From Opitutaceae bacterium (GTDB lineage: Bacteria > Verrucomicrobiota > Verrucomicrobiia > Opitutales > Opitutaceae), in contig JAHCAZ010000002.1 in assembly GCA_019634615.1 (NCBI GenBank), positions 62,001-126,000 of the forward strand: 64,000 nt of DNA, read 5' to 3'. Of the stretch, positions 50,785 through 59,758 are shown in pieces. The position numbers and the translations under genes are program-made. Under the pieces are notes generated by a model that searched no databases, was not told where the DNA came from, and saw only the letters and a list, made by a program, of their open reading frames with translations. Position 1 is the stretch's first letter. Each line of letters begins with the position of its first letter.

Positions 50785-52671
50785 ATGCCCTCGATCAACG
50801 CTTTCCTTCTGCAGCACAACCTGCGCATCGCGCAGAATCCCTGCATCTCGCCTGACTTCTGCCTCGACTGGCCGGCGCTCAGTGCGCGGCTGATTTCCGG
50901 GGCCCCGCTCCAGGAATGGTCGAAGAGCCGCTTCGACACCGCGGCCGGCGCCTGGACCCTCATCGAGGATCCCGCCTCGGGCGACTGCGCTTGGCGGCTC
51001 GAGGCGCGCCAGCCCGGCCATGCCGTCAGCATCCTGGATGGCGGGATCGCGCTCAGCGGCGAACTCGCCGTCTTCCCCGCGACGTGGGCCAACCTGCTCA
51101 AGCTGAAGAACCTCATCCAGGAGCACGACCCGGAGTCGACCATCTTCCCGACCGCGACGCCCCTGCTGGGCCGCAGCACGCTCGGGGTCGGCGCGCGCTT
51201 CACCACGCTGCACTGGCCCGCGGTCGAATGGGCCATGAGCGCCCTCGAGCTCGGCGTCACCGCCAACCAGAACTCGATCCCGCGCGAGCTCGTCTACGAC
51301 GTCGACGCCATGCTCGCCGGCCGCCTTGACACCGTGCCGTTCCCCTTCATCGGCACCAGCGTGCCCGAGGGTCACCAGGGCCAAAGCGTCGAGGGCATGA
51401 GCCACGGCTGCGTCCTCTCCAAGCTCAAGACCGGTTTCCACCGCCGCCGCATCGCCTGGTCGTTCAATGCCGACCACCAGCCCATCGGCGGCAAGTTCGA
51501 CGACCGCGAGGACGCGCTCGTGCGCGGTTGCCTGCTCGCCAGCTACATCACCTTCGACCTCTCGCCGGAGCTCGCCCTCAACCGGCCCGCGACCCTGTCC
51601 GACCTGCCGCCCGACGTTGTCGGCGCGGTGCGAAAGCGGGTAGGGGTGTCGCTGGCCGACGCCCAAGGGCGCACGCAAGGTGCGCCCCTACAGGAGACGG
51701 AGTTCGCCAAGCTGCTTTGTGCCGTCTGGCCCGCGTTGCTCAAGATGAAGCGCCGCGACGAGAAGTACGCCGCCGCCCGCGCTGCGGCCTTCACGACCTC
51801 CGCCGGCCGTGCGTACCTGCGCGAACTCTCGATCGACGAGCTGCCCGGCCTCACCACGCCGGCGACCACCGCTGTCATGCTCGCGCTCTGCGAGATCCTC
51901 GGCATGCCGGTCAACTTCATCGCCCCGGCTTTCGGTTTCCAGAAAAACGCGCCCTATCCGGACAACGCCGCGCTGCGGAAACTCATCGAGGCCCAATGGA
52001 ACGTCTGCCGCCAATTCGGCGTGAGCATTGGGTTCCACTCCGGCTCGGGCAAATCCGCCGAGAACTACCGCGTCATGGGCGAGGTCACCGGCGGCGCCCT
52101 CGAGATCAAGACCAGCGGCCGTTACACCTACGAGATGGGCGTCGCGCTCGCGCAGTCCAAGGACCCGGCCGACGCCGCGCTCTGGCGCGACTGGTACCGC
52201 TTCACCGTCGACATGGCGGTCGCCGGGGCCTTCAGCGCCGACGCCACCGAGCAGAAGATGGCCCGCACCTTCGTAACGACGTCGCTGTCCGACGGTAGGA
52301 GCCTGCTTGCAGGCGATCCGAACGCTGTCTTCGCCACCCCTGCCGCCTGCCGCGCCGCCCTCGAGGCGCTAACGCCGTCGCCGGATCACATGATCTTCTT
52401 CGAGTACAACTTCCTCTACGTCCTCGCCGCCGGCGGCCGGGCCGAGAAGTCCGCCCTCGGCGATCATTCGCCGGCCGGCTACACCCAGCGCGCCCGCTTC
52501 TACGGCATCAGCCCCGAGGCCCGCCTGCGCTTCGCCCGCGGCATCGCGTCGTACCTGATCTTCCTCGCCGAGACCACCGGCCTCGTCCCCCCGGAGCGCT
52601 GCGCCGCCACCCGCAAGCTCCTCGCCAGCTACACGACCCTGGCGGCGATGCTCAACGACATCAGCCGGTGA
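50785..52671 (+). CDS. uxaE: Tagaturonate epimerase UxaE
   Basis: Protein of 628 residues, longer than the roughly 480-residue Thermotoga enzyme but recognisable by 'SFNADHQPIGGKFDDREDAL' (about 231-250), 'HSGSGKSAENYRVMGEVTGG' (about 418-437) and 'KTSGRYTYEMGVALAQSK'. UxaE interconverts D-tagaturonate and D-fructuronate. With UxaC beside it, galacturonate could be processed by way of fructuronate and mannonate. Two palindromic repeats lie within the frame: residues about 286-302 (inverted 78-bp-type piece) and 504-511 (GTAGGAGCCTGCTTGCAGGC). Neither breaks the frame. Whether they disturb folding is not known. Confidence 0.88.
   Translation: MPSINAFLLQHNLRIAQNPCISPDFCLDWPALSARLISGAPLQEWSKSRFDTAAGAWTLIEDPASGDCAWRLEARQPGHAVSILDGGIALSGELAVFPATWANLLKLKNLIQEHDPESTIFPTATPLLGRSTLGVGARFTTLHWPAVEWAMSALELGVTANQNSIPRELVYDVDAMLAGRLDTVPFPFIGTSVPEGHQGQSVEGMSHGCVLSKLKTGFHRRRIAWSFNADHQPIGGKFDDREDALVRGCLLASYITFDLSPELALNRPATLSDLPPDVVGAVRKRVGVSLADAQGRTQGAPLQETEFAKLLCAVWPALLKMKRRDEKYAAARAAAFTTSAGRAYLRELSIDELPGLTTPATTAVMLALCEILGMPVNFIAPAFGFQKNAPYPDNAALRKLIEAQWNVCRQFGVSIGFHSGSGKSAENYRVMGEVTGGALEIKTSGRYTYEMGVALAQSKDPADAALWRDWYRFTVDMAVAGAFSADATEQKMARTFVTTSLSDGRSLLAGDPNAVFATPAACRAALEALTPSPDHMIFFEYNFLYVLAAGGRAEKSALGDHSPAGYTQRARFYGISPEARLRFARGIASYLIFLAETTGLVPPERCAATRKLLASYTTLAAMLNDISR
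51640..51691. repeat. Shortened, inverted 78-bp-type element inside uxaE
   Basis: Reads as the reverse complement of the other copies: it ends GGTGCGCCCCTAC and begins GTAGGGGTG, with an inner GGGCGCAC-GCAAG-GTGCGCCC hairpin. The 52 bases are open in frame and encode about 17 residues, 'VGVSLADAQGRTQGAPL'. Confidence 0.8.
52295..52317. repeat. GTAGGAGCCTGCTTGCAGGC repeat inside uxaE
   Basis: A perfect hairpin GCCTGC-TT-GCAGGC preceded by GTAGGA, encoding 'GRSLLAGD'. It resembles the GTAGGAGCGG palindrome at 62827-62886, which suggests a GTAGGAGC-headed repeat family. Confidence 0.65.
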
Positions 52672-52694
52672 ACCACGGAATGCTTCTGCGCCCC

Positions 52695-54113
52695 ATGAAA
52701 CCTTTTATCCACGAAGACTTTCTCCTCCAGTCCGACGCCGCGCGCACGTTGTACCATCGTTTCGCCCAGGCGGAGCCGATCTACGATTACCATTGCCACC
52801 TGCCGCAGAAGCTCATCGCGGAGAACCACCGCTTCGCCGACCTCGCCGAGATCTGGCTTGGGGGCGACCACTACAAATGGCGCGCCATGCGTTCCAACGG
52901 CACTGCCGAGCGCGTCTGCACCGGCGACGCGTCGCCGCGTGAGAAATTCGACGCTTGGTGCGCGGCCGTGCCGCACACGCTGGGCAATCCGCTCTACCAC
53001 TGGTCGCACCTCGAGCTGAAGCGGTACTTCGGGCTCGACGTCATCATCAGCCCGGCCACGGCCGACACGATCTGGCGCGAGGCGAATGCCAAGCTCGCGA
53101 CCATGCGCGTGCACGACATCCTTGCGGCCAACAAGGTCGCCGTCATCTGCACGACCGACGATCCGGCCGACCCGCTCGCCGACCACGCGCGCATCGCCCA
53201 GCTTGGGATCAAGACCCGGGTCTATCCGACCTTCCGCCCCGACAAGGCCCTCGGCGTCAATGCGCCCGCCGCCTACAACCCCTGGCTCGAGCGGCTCGGC
53301 GGCGAGGCGGGAATGAAGGTCGCGACCTTCGACGACCTGCTCGCCGCGCTGAAAAAACGCCACGACGACTTCCACGCCGTCGGTTGCCGCCTCTCCGATC
53401 ATGGCCTCGAGACCGCGTTGTCCGAGCCGTGCACGCACGCCGAGGCGAAGGCGATCTTCGACGCCGCGCGCGCCGGCCGGGCGGCGGCGCCGGCAGAGTG
53501 GGCCAAGTTCGGCTCGTATCTCATGCTCGAGTTCGGCCGCTGGGATGCCGCCAAGGGCTGGACCAAGCAGTTGCACCTCGGCGCCATGCGCAACAACAAC
53601 GCCCGGCTGCTCAAGGCGCTCGGGCCCGACACGGGCTTCGACAGCATCGGCGACTTTCCGCAGGCGCGGGCATTGGGGCGCTACCTCGACGCGCTCGACA
53701 GCACGGGGGAGCTCCCGCGCACCGTGCTCTACAACCTCAATCCCGCCGACAACTATGTCTTCGCGACCATGATCGGTAATTTCCAGGACGGCTCCGTCCC
53801 CGGGAAAATCCAGTTCGGCAGCGGCTGGTGGTTCCTCGATCAGAAGGAGGCGATGGAGTGGCAGCTCAACGCCCTGGCGAATCTCGGCCTGCTCAGCCGT
53901 TTCGTCGGCATGCTCACCGACTCGCGCAGTTTCCTCAGCTACACGCGTCACGAGTATTTCCGCCGCGTGTTGTGCAACCAGCTCGGCGCCCGGATCGAGA
54001 GCGGCGAGTTGCCCGACGACCTCGTCCACGTCGGCGGCATGGTGAAGAACATCTGTTTCGCCAACGCCCGGGCGTATTTCCGGTTGGGCTTGGATGCGGC
54101 CTACGCAGGCTGA
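52695..54113 (+). CDS. uxaC: Glucuronate/galacturonate isomerase UxaC
   Basis: Protein of 472 residues, the family length. 'YDYHCHLPQKLIAENHRFAD' (about 30-49) carries the metal-binding histidines, and 'AVICTTDDPADPLADH' and 'GSGWWFLDQKEAMEWQ' are the later UxaC motifs, ending 'NICFANARAYFRLG'. It isomerises D-galacturonate to D-tagaturonate and D-glucuronate to D-fructuronate. The ATG at 52695 gives the canonical 'MKPFIHEDFLL' start. A GTG at 52668 overlapping the uxaE stop would add nine residues. Last gene of the locus. Confidence 0.96.
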   Translation: MKPFIHEDFLLQSDAARTLYHRFAQAEPIYDYHCHLPQKLIAENHRFADLAEIWLGGDHYKWRAMRSNGTAERVCTGDASPREKFDAWCAAVPHTLGNPLYHWSHLELKRYFGLDVIISPATADTIWREANAKLATMRVHDILAANKVAVICTTDDPADPLADHARIAQLGIKTRVYPTFRPDKALGVNAPAAYNPWLERLGGEAGMKVATFDDLLAALKKRHDDFHAVGCRLSDHGLETALSEPCTHAEAKAIFDAARAGRAAAPAEWAKFGSYLMLEFGRWDAAKGWTKQLHLGAMRNNNARLLKALGPDTGFDSIGDFPQARALGRYLDALDSTGELPRTVLYNLNPADNYVFATMIGNFQDGSVPGKIQFGSGWWFLDQKEAMEWQLNALANLGLLSRFVGMLTDSRSFLSYTRHEYFRRVLCNQLGARIESGELPDDLVHVGGMVKNICFANARAYFRLGLDAAYAG

Positions 54114-54119
54114 GCGTGG

Positions 54120-54410
54120 GCGGGATGGGGCGGGCTTACAGCCCTTGGCGATCAAACGGTGCAATTCCTAGGGCTTCGCCCTAGGCTATTATGGCGACGC
54201 GCCTTCGGCGCTCTTTTACCACCGGGCCGAAAGCCCACCGCTAGGACAGGCATGTCCTCGGGGCTGTGGTACTGCACCGGGCCGCTTTGGCGCCGCATTG
54301 CTGGCGCGCTCCCATCACCGGGCTGAAAGCCCGCCGCCATCACAGCCTGGGGCAACGCCCCAGGAAAACGGTTTTTCCCTTCATCAAGGGCTGAAGGCCC
54401 GCCCCATGCC
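54120..54410. repeat. Compound REP-like cluster
   Basis: The 352-base gap between uxaC and the next gene is filled by hairpins. Outer arms ATGGGGCGGGCTTACAGCCC and GGGCTGAAGGCCCGCCCCAT lie at about 54125-54146 and 54386-54407. Within are CCTAGGGCTTCGCCCTAGG, GCGCCTTCGGCGC, GGGCTGAAAGCCC and CCTGGGGCAACGCCCCAGG. Same parts list as 1-232 and 18213-18415. No gene. Confidence 0.8.
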
Positions 54411-54465
54411 TGCGCCGGCGGTCTTGTCATTGCTCGCCGTTCCGCGCGATGCTCGCGGGCGCCCC

Positions 54466-55491
54466 ATGAGCTCCGCGATTTTGGTTCACCCGCGATTCGA
54501 TCTGGTCTGGCCGTTTGCGGCTGACCACGCCCATCGGTTGTGGGCCGCGCAGGGACCGGTGGAATTCATCCGCCTCGATCCCGCGGACAAACGGCCGGCC
54601 GGAGAGATCGTGTCGCGGCCGGGCGACGTGACCCGGCTTTTGCTGCTCGACGTGCCGCTGTCGCCCGCGTGCGCGGAACGGTTTACGGCACTGCGGGAGA
54701 TCGCGTGGAATGAAGGTGGCTACACCCACGAGAGCACCGAGCGCGCCGTCATTCTCTCCGCCCTGCAAGCCCGCGGGGTGCGGGTGATCCAGCATGCTTC
54801 TGAAGGATTCTGGGGTCAGTCGGTGGCCGAGTTCGGCCTCGCGCTGACCCTCGCGGCGCTCCGGCGCATCCCGCAGCTGCATCACGAGATGCTGACCAGC
54901 CTCGAGCCTTGGGACTATGCGCCGCCCGGCGGGGTGGGGCGGCCCGGGGCGCGCGGACACCAATTCGGCGACGACCCGCGGTTCACGAATGGCACCCTCG
55001 AGGGCAAGCGCGTGCGCATCGTCGGCGCGGGCAACATTGCCAGCCGCTACGCGAGCTTCTGCACGGCGCTGGGCGCAGATGTCGTCGCCTGGGACCCTTA
55101 CGCTGCCGAGCCGGCGTTTCACCGCAGCGGGGCGCGGCGCGAGCACTTCCTCGAACGGTTGGGACGTGATGCTGAGATTTTCGTGCCCATGGTGCCATTG
55201 ACGGAAGGCACCCGCGGACTCGTGACCGCCGCCCACATCGACGCCCTCCCGCGGGGCACCTTGGTCGTGCTCGTGACGCGGGCCGGCATCTGCGACATGT
55301 CCGCCCTGCGCCGCCGGGTGCTGACCGACGAGCTGGCCCTCGCTGCCGATGTCTTCGACATCGAGCCCCTCCCGCTCAGCGACCCCCTGCTGGGCCGCGC
55401 CAACGTCGTCCACACCCCGCACAACGCCGGCCGCACCCGCCAGGCCAACGAGCGCTGGGCGGAGATGCTGCTGGAGCGGTTCCTGCCATAA
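54466..55491 (+). CDS. D-isomer-specific 2-hydroxyacid dehydrogenase
   Basis: Protein of 341 residues. The NAD-binding half has 'VRIVGAGNIASRYASF' (about 180-195, GxGxxA variant of GxGxxG), 'VAWDPYA' with the acidic residue that binds the NAD ribose, 'VPMVPLTEGTRGL' and the C-terminal histidine of 'NVVHTPHNAGRTRQAN'. The catalytic arginine lies in 'VLVTRAGICD'. It oxidises or reduces a 2-hydroxy/2-keto acid in the cytoplasm. Start at ATG 54466; the frame upstream runs through REP repeats. Possibly serves sugar-acid metabolism, but no operon partner is adjacent. Confidence 0.9.
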   Translation: MSSAILVHPRFDLVWPFAADHAHRLWAAQGPVEFIRLDPADKRPAGEIVSRPGDVTRLLLLDVPLSPACAERFTALREIAWNEGGYTHESTERAVILSALQARGVRVIQHASEGFWGQSVAEFGLALTLAALRRIPQLHHEMLTSLEPWDYAPPGGVGRPGARGHQFGDDPRFTNGTLEGKRVRIVGAGNIASRYASFCTALGADVVAWDPYAAEPAFHRSGARREHFLERLGRDAEIFVPMVPLTEGTRGLVTAAHIDALPRGTLVVLVTRAGICDMSALRRRVLTDELALAADVFDIEPLPLSDPLLGRANVVHTPHNAGRTRQANERWAEMLLERFLP

Positions 55492-55533
55492 TTAAGATAT
55501 TGCTTAAATAAGTAAGAAACGAAATAAGGGTGC
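55492..55533 (+). promoter_or_regulatory. AT-rich control region of the ArsR gene
   Basis: TTAAGATATTGCTTAAATAAGTAAG with an inverted CTTA-AA-TAAG centre in otherwise GC-rich DNA. It sits 10-40 bases before the ArsR start and fits the ATTTAAGT-type operators of SdpR-like ArsR proteins, suggesting autorepression. Confidence 0.4.
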
Positions 55534-55929
55534 ATGCTCAGCCTGGCGGCCCTGTCCGATCCCACTCGTCGGCGCATCATTGAGCTCCTCGCCAAGGAGG
55601 AGTACGCCGCGGGCGAGATCGTCGCCGAGTTTGATCTGTCGGCCCCGGCTATCTCACAGCACCTAAAGCTCTTGCGCGATGCCGGATTGGTCGTGGTGCG
55701 GATCGAAGGGCAGCGCCGGGTCTATGCGGTCAATCCGCAAGGGTTCGCGGAACTCGACGCCTGGCTGCATCGCATGCATGGGCTTTGGGCCGCCCTTCCG
55801 GCGTCGCCGGCGCCGCTCAAGCCAGTTCGGGCCAGATCCGTCCGGGGCAAGCGGGTTCGTCCGCCAGCTCCGGTGCAGGCACCTGAACCCGAGCCGCAGC
55901 ACGAGATCATCATGATGGAGACACCGTAA
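55534..55929 (+). CDS. ArsR-family transcriptional regulator
   Basis: Protein of 131 residues. The winged HTH spans 1-85: 'LAALSDPTRRRIIELLAKEE', then 'AGEIVAEFDLSAPAISQHLK' and the wing 'LVVVRIEGQRRVYAVN'. No CxC metal site is visible on helix alpha-3, so it is probably not a metal sensor; it resembles SdpR-like autorepressors. A basic, proline-rich tail (about 95-125) has no known domain. The GNAT gene follows after 24 bases and is likely its partner. Confidence 0.88.
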   Translation: MLSLAALSDPTRRRIIELLAKEEYAAGEIVAEFDLSAPAISQHLKLLRDAGLVVVRIEGQRRVYAVNPQGFAELDAWLHRMHGLWAALPASPAPLKPVRARSVRGKRVRPPAPVQAPEPEPQHEIIMMETP

Positions 55930-55953
55930 CCTCTGACCCTCTCCAATTTCCTC

Positions 55954-56778
55954 ATGGCTTTCACTTTCACCCCCGCCGGTACCTTCGGTCTCGCCGCCAC
56001 GGCCGACCTGATCAACCGCGGCTTCGCGGACTACGTGGTGCAGTTCAAGATGACCGAGGCCACGCTCTGGCATGCGGCCCGGCTGGACAGCATCGATTTC
56101 AACGCGAGCTGCGTGGCACAGGTCGACGGCGCGCCGGCGGGTGTCGTGCTCATCGCCCGCCGCGGTTGGACCAGTCGCGTGGCCGCGATGGCGGTGGCGC
56201 CGGAATTCCGCCGCCAGCGGGTCGGCCGGGTGCTGATGGAGCACGTGCTCGGCGAGGCGAAGCAGCGCGGCGAGCGCGCCATGGTCCTCGAGGTGCTCAC
56301 GAGCAACGCGCCCGCCGTGCGGCTGTATGAGTCGGTGGGTTTCACCAAGGTCCGTCGCCTGACCAGTTACGCCGGCCCCGCTCCGGCTGGCCTCGCGCTC
56401 GAGTCCGGCCTCACTGAAGTCGACCTGCGCGCCGTCGCGGCGGCGCTGATCCGCGAGCAAGCGGTCAATTGGCCCTGGCAGTTGTCGGGTGAGACCATCG
56501 CGATGCTGACCCCGCCGACGGTCGCCTACGAACTCGACGGGGCGTGGGTGGCCCTGGTCAACCCAGCCGGTCCGGCCATCACGATCCGCGCTCTCGCCGT
56601 CGACGGCCCCGACCGCCGCACCGAGCGCGCCGTGCGCCTGCTGCACGCCGTCATGGCCCGCCACCCGGCCACGAAATGGTGCGTCAGCGCAATCTGGCCC
56701 GAGGATCTCGAACCGTGGCTCACCGGCGCGGGATTGGCGCGCGATGCGTTGAGCCAGTGGCAGATGGTACGAGCCTGA
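55954..56778 (+). CDS. GNAT-family N-acetyltransferase
   Basis: Protein of 274 residues. The GNAT core is in the first half: 'RVAAMAVAPEFRRQRVGRVL' (about 74-93) is motif A with the acetyl-CoA-binding R/QxxGxG/A turn, and 'LEVLTSNAPAVRLYESVGF' is motif B. The second half (about 150-274) is a weaker GNAT-like repeat ('ALAVDGPDRRTERAVRLLHA'), so it may be a two-domain acetyltransferase. Substrate unknown. Co-transcribed with the ArsR gene. Its stop codon touches a large palindromic element. Confidence 0.87.
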   Translation: MAFTFTPAGTFGLAATADLINRGFADYVVQFKMTEATLWHAARLDSIDFNASCVAQVDGAPAGVVLIARRGWTSRVAAMAVAPEFRRQRVGRVLMEHVLGEAKQRGERAMVLEVLTSNAPAVRLYESVGFTKVRRLTSYAGPAPAGLALESGLTEVDLRAVAAALIREQAVNWPWQLSGETIAMLTPPTVAYELDGAWVALVNPAGPAITIRALAVDGPDRRTERAVRLLHAVMARHPATKWCVSAIWPEDLEPWLTGAGLARDALSQWQMVRA

Positions 56779-56925
56779 TCGCGGAGACACGGAAGGGCGG
56801 AAACGCGGAGAGATAACCACTGATTGACACTCATGGTCACTGAAATGCTCGGAATCCGATCCCATCGGTGCGCATCAGTGTAGATCAGTGGTTCCAATTC
56901 CGCGCTTCCGCCCTTCCGCGCTTCA
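56779..56925. repeat. Compound palindrome, left of DUF3857 gene
   Basis: About 147 bases in two nested layers: CGCGGAGACACGGAAGGGCG mirrored by CGCCCTTCCGCG-type text, and inside it ATAACCACTGATTGACACTC mirrored by GATCAGTGGTT. A near-identical element lies at 59601-59755 on the far side of the neighbouring gene. Confidence 0.85.
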
Positions 56926-56929
56926 AACT

Positions 56930-59536
56930 TCACGTGACGAAGGTCCGCTTCACCCGACGTGAGAACTGGAAATACGGGATCCAGATGGCGGCGGCCCCGA
57001 TGCTTTGGCCGAGGGCGCGAGCGGTGGCGGTCGCCTGCTCCGGTTCGACCGTGGTGATCAGGGAACTGGTCCAGACCAGAATCGCCGCGGCCACCAGCTG
57101 AAAGCCCAGGTAAACCTGGATCGTGCGCGGAAACAGGTGCGAGCGGCGGAAAAACAGGATCAGCAGAATCAGATCCCAATAAAGCAGGGCGAGGCTGAGC
57201 GTGAGTTCGACTGGGGCAACCAGCGCATAATGGGTTTGGTAGGCGGTGCTCCCCGGTGAGGTGAGCACGTCCCAGACGGCTTGGTTGAAGTAGCCCCGCA
57301 GGCCTTGGCCGATGCCGACAATCTGGAGGATGGGCCGGAGGAACAGGCCGAACCCCACCAGGACCAGCCAGCCGCCGAGGCCTTCCGCCTCGGCCCGCGA
57401 CCGCTGGCTCCACCGGTAGGGATCGTCGGCCTTGGCTGCGTCCTGCAGCAACGGCGGCGCGGGGGGAACGGGATTGCGGCGCCGGATCAGCCACCATCCG
57501 GCGCCACCGCCGAGGACTGTGATCAGGCCGCCAAGGCCCAGCATCGGCCAGTTGAGGGGAAAGACGCCACTTTCGGCCACCGCGGTATTATAGGTGAGCT
57601 GATACCCCAGCTGATCGAGGGCGGCCTTGGCATTCGCGCCGAACTCGGCGAGCCGGGCGACGGGAATCTCGGGCTCCCTCGACTGCCAGTCATACCGCAG
57701 GTTGATGGCTCGCGGATGCGGGTGCATCACCTCCACGGAGAATGTGAACGCGCGGTCCTCGATTTTCTTGAAGGCCGGCTCGACCGCCCAATCGGATGGC
57801 AGGTCGATCCGGATATCCGAGGTGATTTCCACCGGGTGGTTCAGCGACAGGGGATGGCGCCGCGCCCGGAGGTTGGGGGTGCGGACGTAATCGCTCAGGA
57901 CCGCCGGGTAGAACTCGGCCGTGTGCACCGTGCCCGTGGTCGGCGGGACGAAGAGGTGCGGAATGGTGTACGCCTCCGTGACGTGGAAGAGGTTGAGCCG
58001 GGGATCGTCGCGATAACTCAATTCGGTGCTCTTGGCGTCGAGCTCTGGGTAATAGCGGGTGTAGAACTCGACGTACCGCCGTTTGACCTGCTCCTCGGTG
58101 TTCGTGGCGAACCACGCGCGGATTTGGTTGGCCGCGGCCCCGCGGTACGTGGTGTCGACCCGGAGCGAAGCCGGGGCCTCGACCGCGGTCACGTTGTAGA
58201 ATTCGCCGATCTGGACCTGATAGATGTCGCCCTCGCCGAGTGACGCCGAAAGCAGCGAGCCATTGCCCGGCAGGATCCACAGGTAGGGCCCATAGCCGCC
58301 CAAGTGACGCACCTCGGTCGTCGCGCCGCGTTGGTACGTCAGCGTCGGATCCAGGATCAGGGTGCGTCCCCGATGCGCGACGGCCACGACCGCGTGGTCG
58401 AAGGCGAACGGCGACGGGAGCCAGTCGGCGACCGAGTGCCGACGATGGCTGTGCACGAGGGCGGGCGCGGCCTCGACGCCGAGCTCGCGCAGGATCGCGA
58501 CCAGCAGCCGGGACTTGTCCTTGCAGTCGCCGAAGCGGCGCGTGAGCACCGTGGCCGGATCCGACGGACGGTGGGAACCCGACCCGAGCTCGATGCCCAG
58601 GTAGCGGATCTCCATCTGCACATACTGCAGTGCCGCCACGATCCGCGCGTCGTCATCCCCCGCGGAGCGCCGGATCTTGTCCGCAACCTCCCGCACCTCC
58701 GGATCGGGCCGGTCGGGGGTGGCGTACAGCGGGACCGCCCAATCCACCACCTCGCGCCACGTGGCGAACTCGGTGAGTTCCAGGAACGGGTAGACCGGAT
58801 GGGTGCTCGGCGTGCGGTCGTCGGCATCGAGCGCGGGCAGCCCGCGGCAGATCCAGGTCAGCTCTTGGCTCCCAGGCGTCAGGTGCTCGGCAAACTCCGG
58901 CCGCGAATCCCCGCGGACCTGGTGATGGACGGTCCGCCCAGCCGGCACGACCACCCGGCAACGCAGTTCCTGCACCGGCACACCCCAGCCGAGGGGCACC
59001 ACATCGATGAATCGGCCGCCGAAGACGGGGTTGGCCCCGTGCGTAGTGAAGGCGAGATCGATCACATCGCCCACGCGCAGGTCCTGCAGGATGACCAGCG
59101 CGGATCGTTCGCCATTATAAAGCTGCCGGTCGAGGTCGCGCTCCTGCTGCAGCAGTTCGATGCCATTTGGGTCGAGCCGGTCGAAGGACTGATCGCCGCG
59201 CACGATGCGCAGGTGATGCAGTGTCAGGGATTGAAAGCTCGGGTCGAAGCCCACCTGCACCTGGCCGCCATTGCGGCGCCCCTCGTCGGACACGATCTGG
59301 AAGACGCGGCGAACATAGGTTTCGGCGACGCCCACATGCATCTGGCGGTCGAGGAGCAGGAAATCCTGACCCGATGGATTGGTCTTTAGGGCAGGAGCCG
59401 TGGCCGGCTCGACCGGGATCACCCAGCTGGGCGGCGGGGCGATCGCGACACCGTCCGGCAGTTTCGCGAACGCCGGCGGGAGCGAAAGATACGCGGCGCC
59501 GAGGGTGAAAAAGAGGCACCGAAGTTGTGGCCACAT
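56930..59536 (-). CDS. DUF3857/transglutaminase-like protein with C-terminal membrane domain
   Basis: Protein of 868 residues. Signal peptide at 1-24 ('LFFTLGAAYLSLPPAFA'). DUF3857 beta domain at about 50-240 and transglutaminase-like fold at about 260-400, with the cysteine in 'RRFGDCKDKSRLL', histidine in 'FAFDHAVVAV' and aspartate in 'LILDPTLTYQ', an intact triad. A second beta region follows, then at least five membrane helices from about 640 on, including a DUF2569-like segment. Periplasmic peptide or protein modification anchored in the inner membrane is likely; the substrate is unknown. Start at ATG 59536, with the signal peptide as support. The gene is bracketed by two similar palindromic elements. 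Confidence 0.87.
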   Translation of the reverse strand: MWPQLRCLFFTLGAAYLSLPPAFAKLPDGVAIAPPPSWVIPVEPATAPALKTNPSGQDFLLLDRQMHVGVAETYVRRVFQIVSDEGRRNGGQVQVGFDPSFQSLTLHHLRIVRGDQSFDRLDPNGIELLQQERDLDRQLYNGERSALVILQDLRVGDVIDLAFTTHGANPVFGGRFIDVVPLGWGVPVQELRCRVVVPAGRTVHHQVRGDSRPEFAEHLTPGSQELTWICRGLPALDADDRTPSTHPVYPFLELTEFATWREVVDWAVPLYATPDRPDPEVREVADKIRRSAGDDDARIVAALQYVQMEIRYLGIELGSGSHRPSDPATVLTRRFGDCKDKSRLLVAILRELGVEAAPALVHSHRRHSVADWLPSPFAFDHAVVAVAHRGRTLILDPTLTYQRGATTEVRHLGGYGPYLWILPGNGSLLSASLGEGDIYQVQIGEFYNVTAVEAPASLRVDTTYRGAAANQIRAWFATNTEEQVKRRYVEFYTRYYPELDAKSTELSYRDDPRLNLFHVTEAYTIPHLFVPPTTGTVHTAEFYPAVLSDYVRTPNLRARRHPLSLNHPVEITSDIRIDLPSDWAVEPAFKKIEDRAFTFSVEVMHPHPRAINLRYDWQSREPEIPVARLAEFGANAKAALDQLGYQLTYNTAVAESGVFPLNWPMLGLGGLITVLGGGAGWWLIRRRNPVPPAPPLLQDAAKADDPYRWSQRSRAEAEGLGGWLVLVGFGLFLRPILQIVGIGQGLRGYFNQAVWDVLTSPGSTAYQTHYALVAPVELTLSLALLYWDLILLILFFRRSHLFPRTIQVYLGFQLVAAAILVWTSSLITTVEPEQATATARALGQSIGAAAIWIPYFQFSRRVKRTFVT

Positions 59537-59600
59537 GCGGCCTCCAAACTGAGGCAAATGCACCGCAGGCGTCGAGCCTTGGATCACCAGCGCCGGGCCT

Positions 59601-59755
59601 AATCGCGGAAACGCGGAAGGGCGGAAGCACGGAAAGGTAACCACTGATGCACACTCATGTCACTGAAATGGTCGGAATCCGATCCCATCAGTGCCCATCA
59701 GTGCAGATCAGTGGTTATTTTCGTGTTTCCGCTCTTCCGCGTTTCCGCGATTCAA
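59601..59755. repeat. Compound palindrome, right of DUF3857 gene
   Basis: About 155 bases. AATCGCGGAAACGCGGAAGG is mirrored by CGCGTTTCCGCGATT, enclosing GTAACCACTGATGCACACTC and GATCAGTGGTTA. Middle text CGGAATCCGATCCCATC is shared exactly with the copy at 56779-56925. Confidence 0.85.
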
Positions 59756-59758
59756 TCT

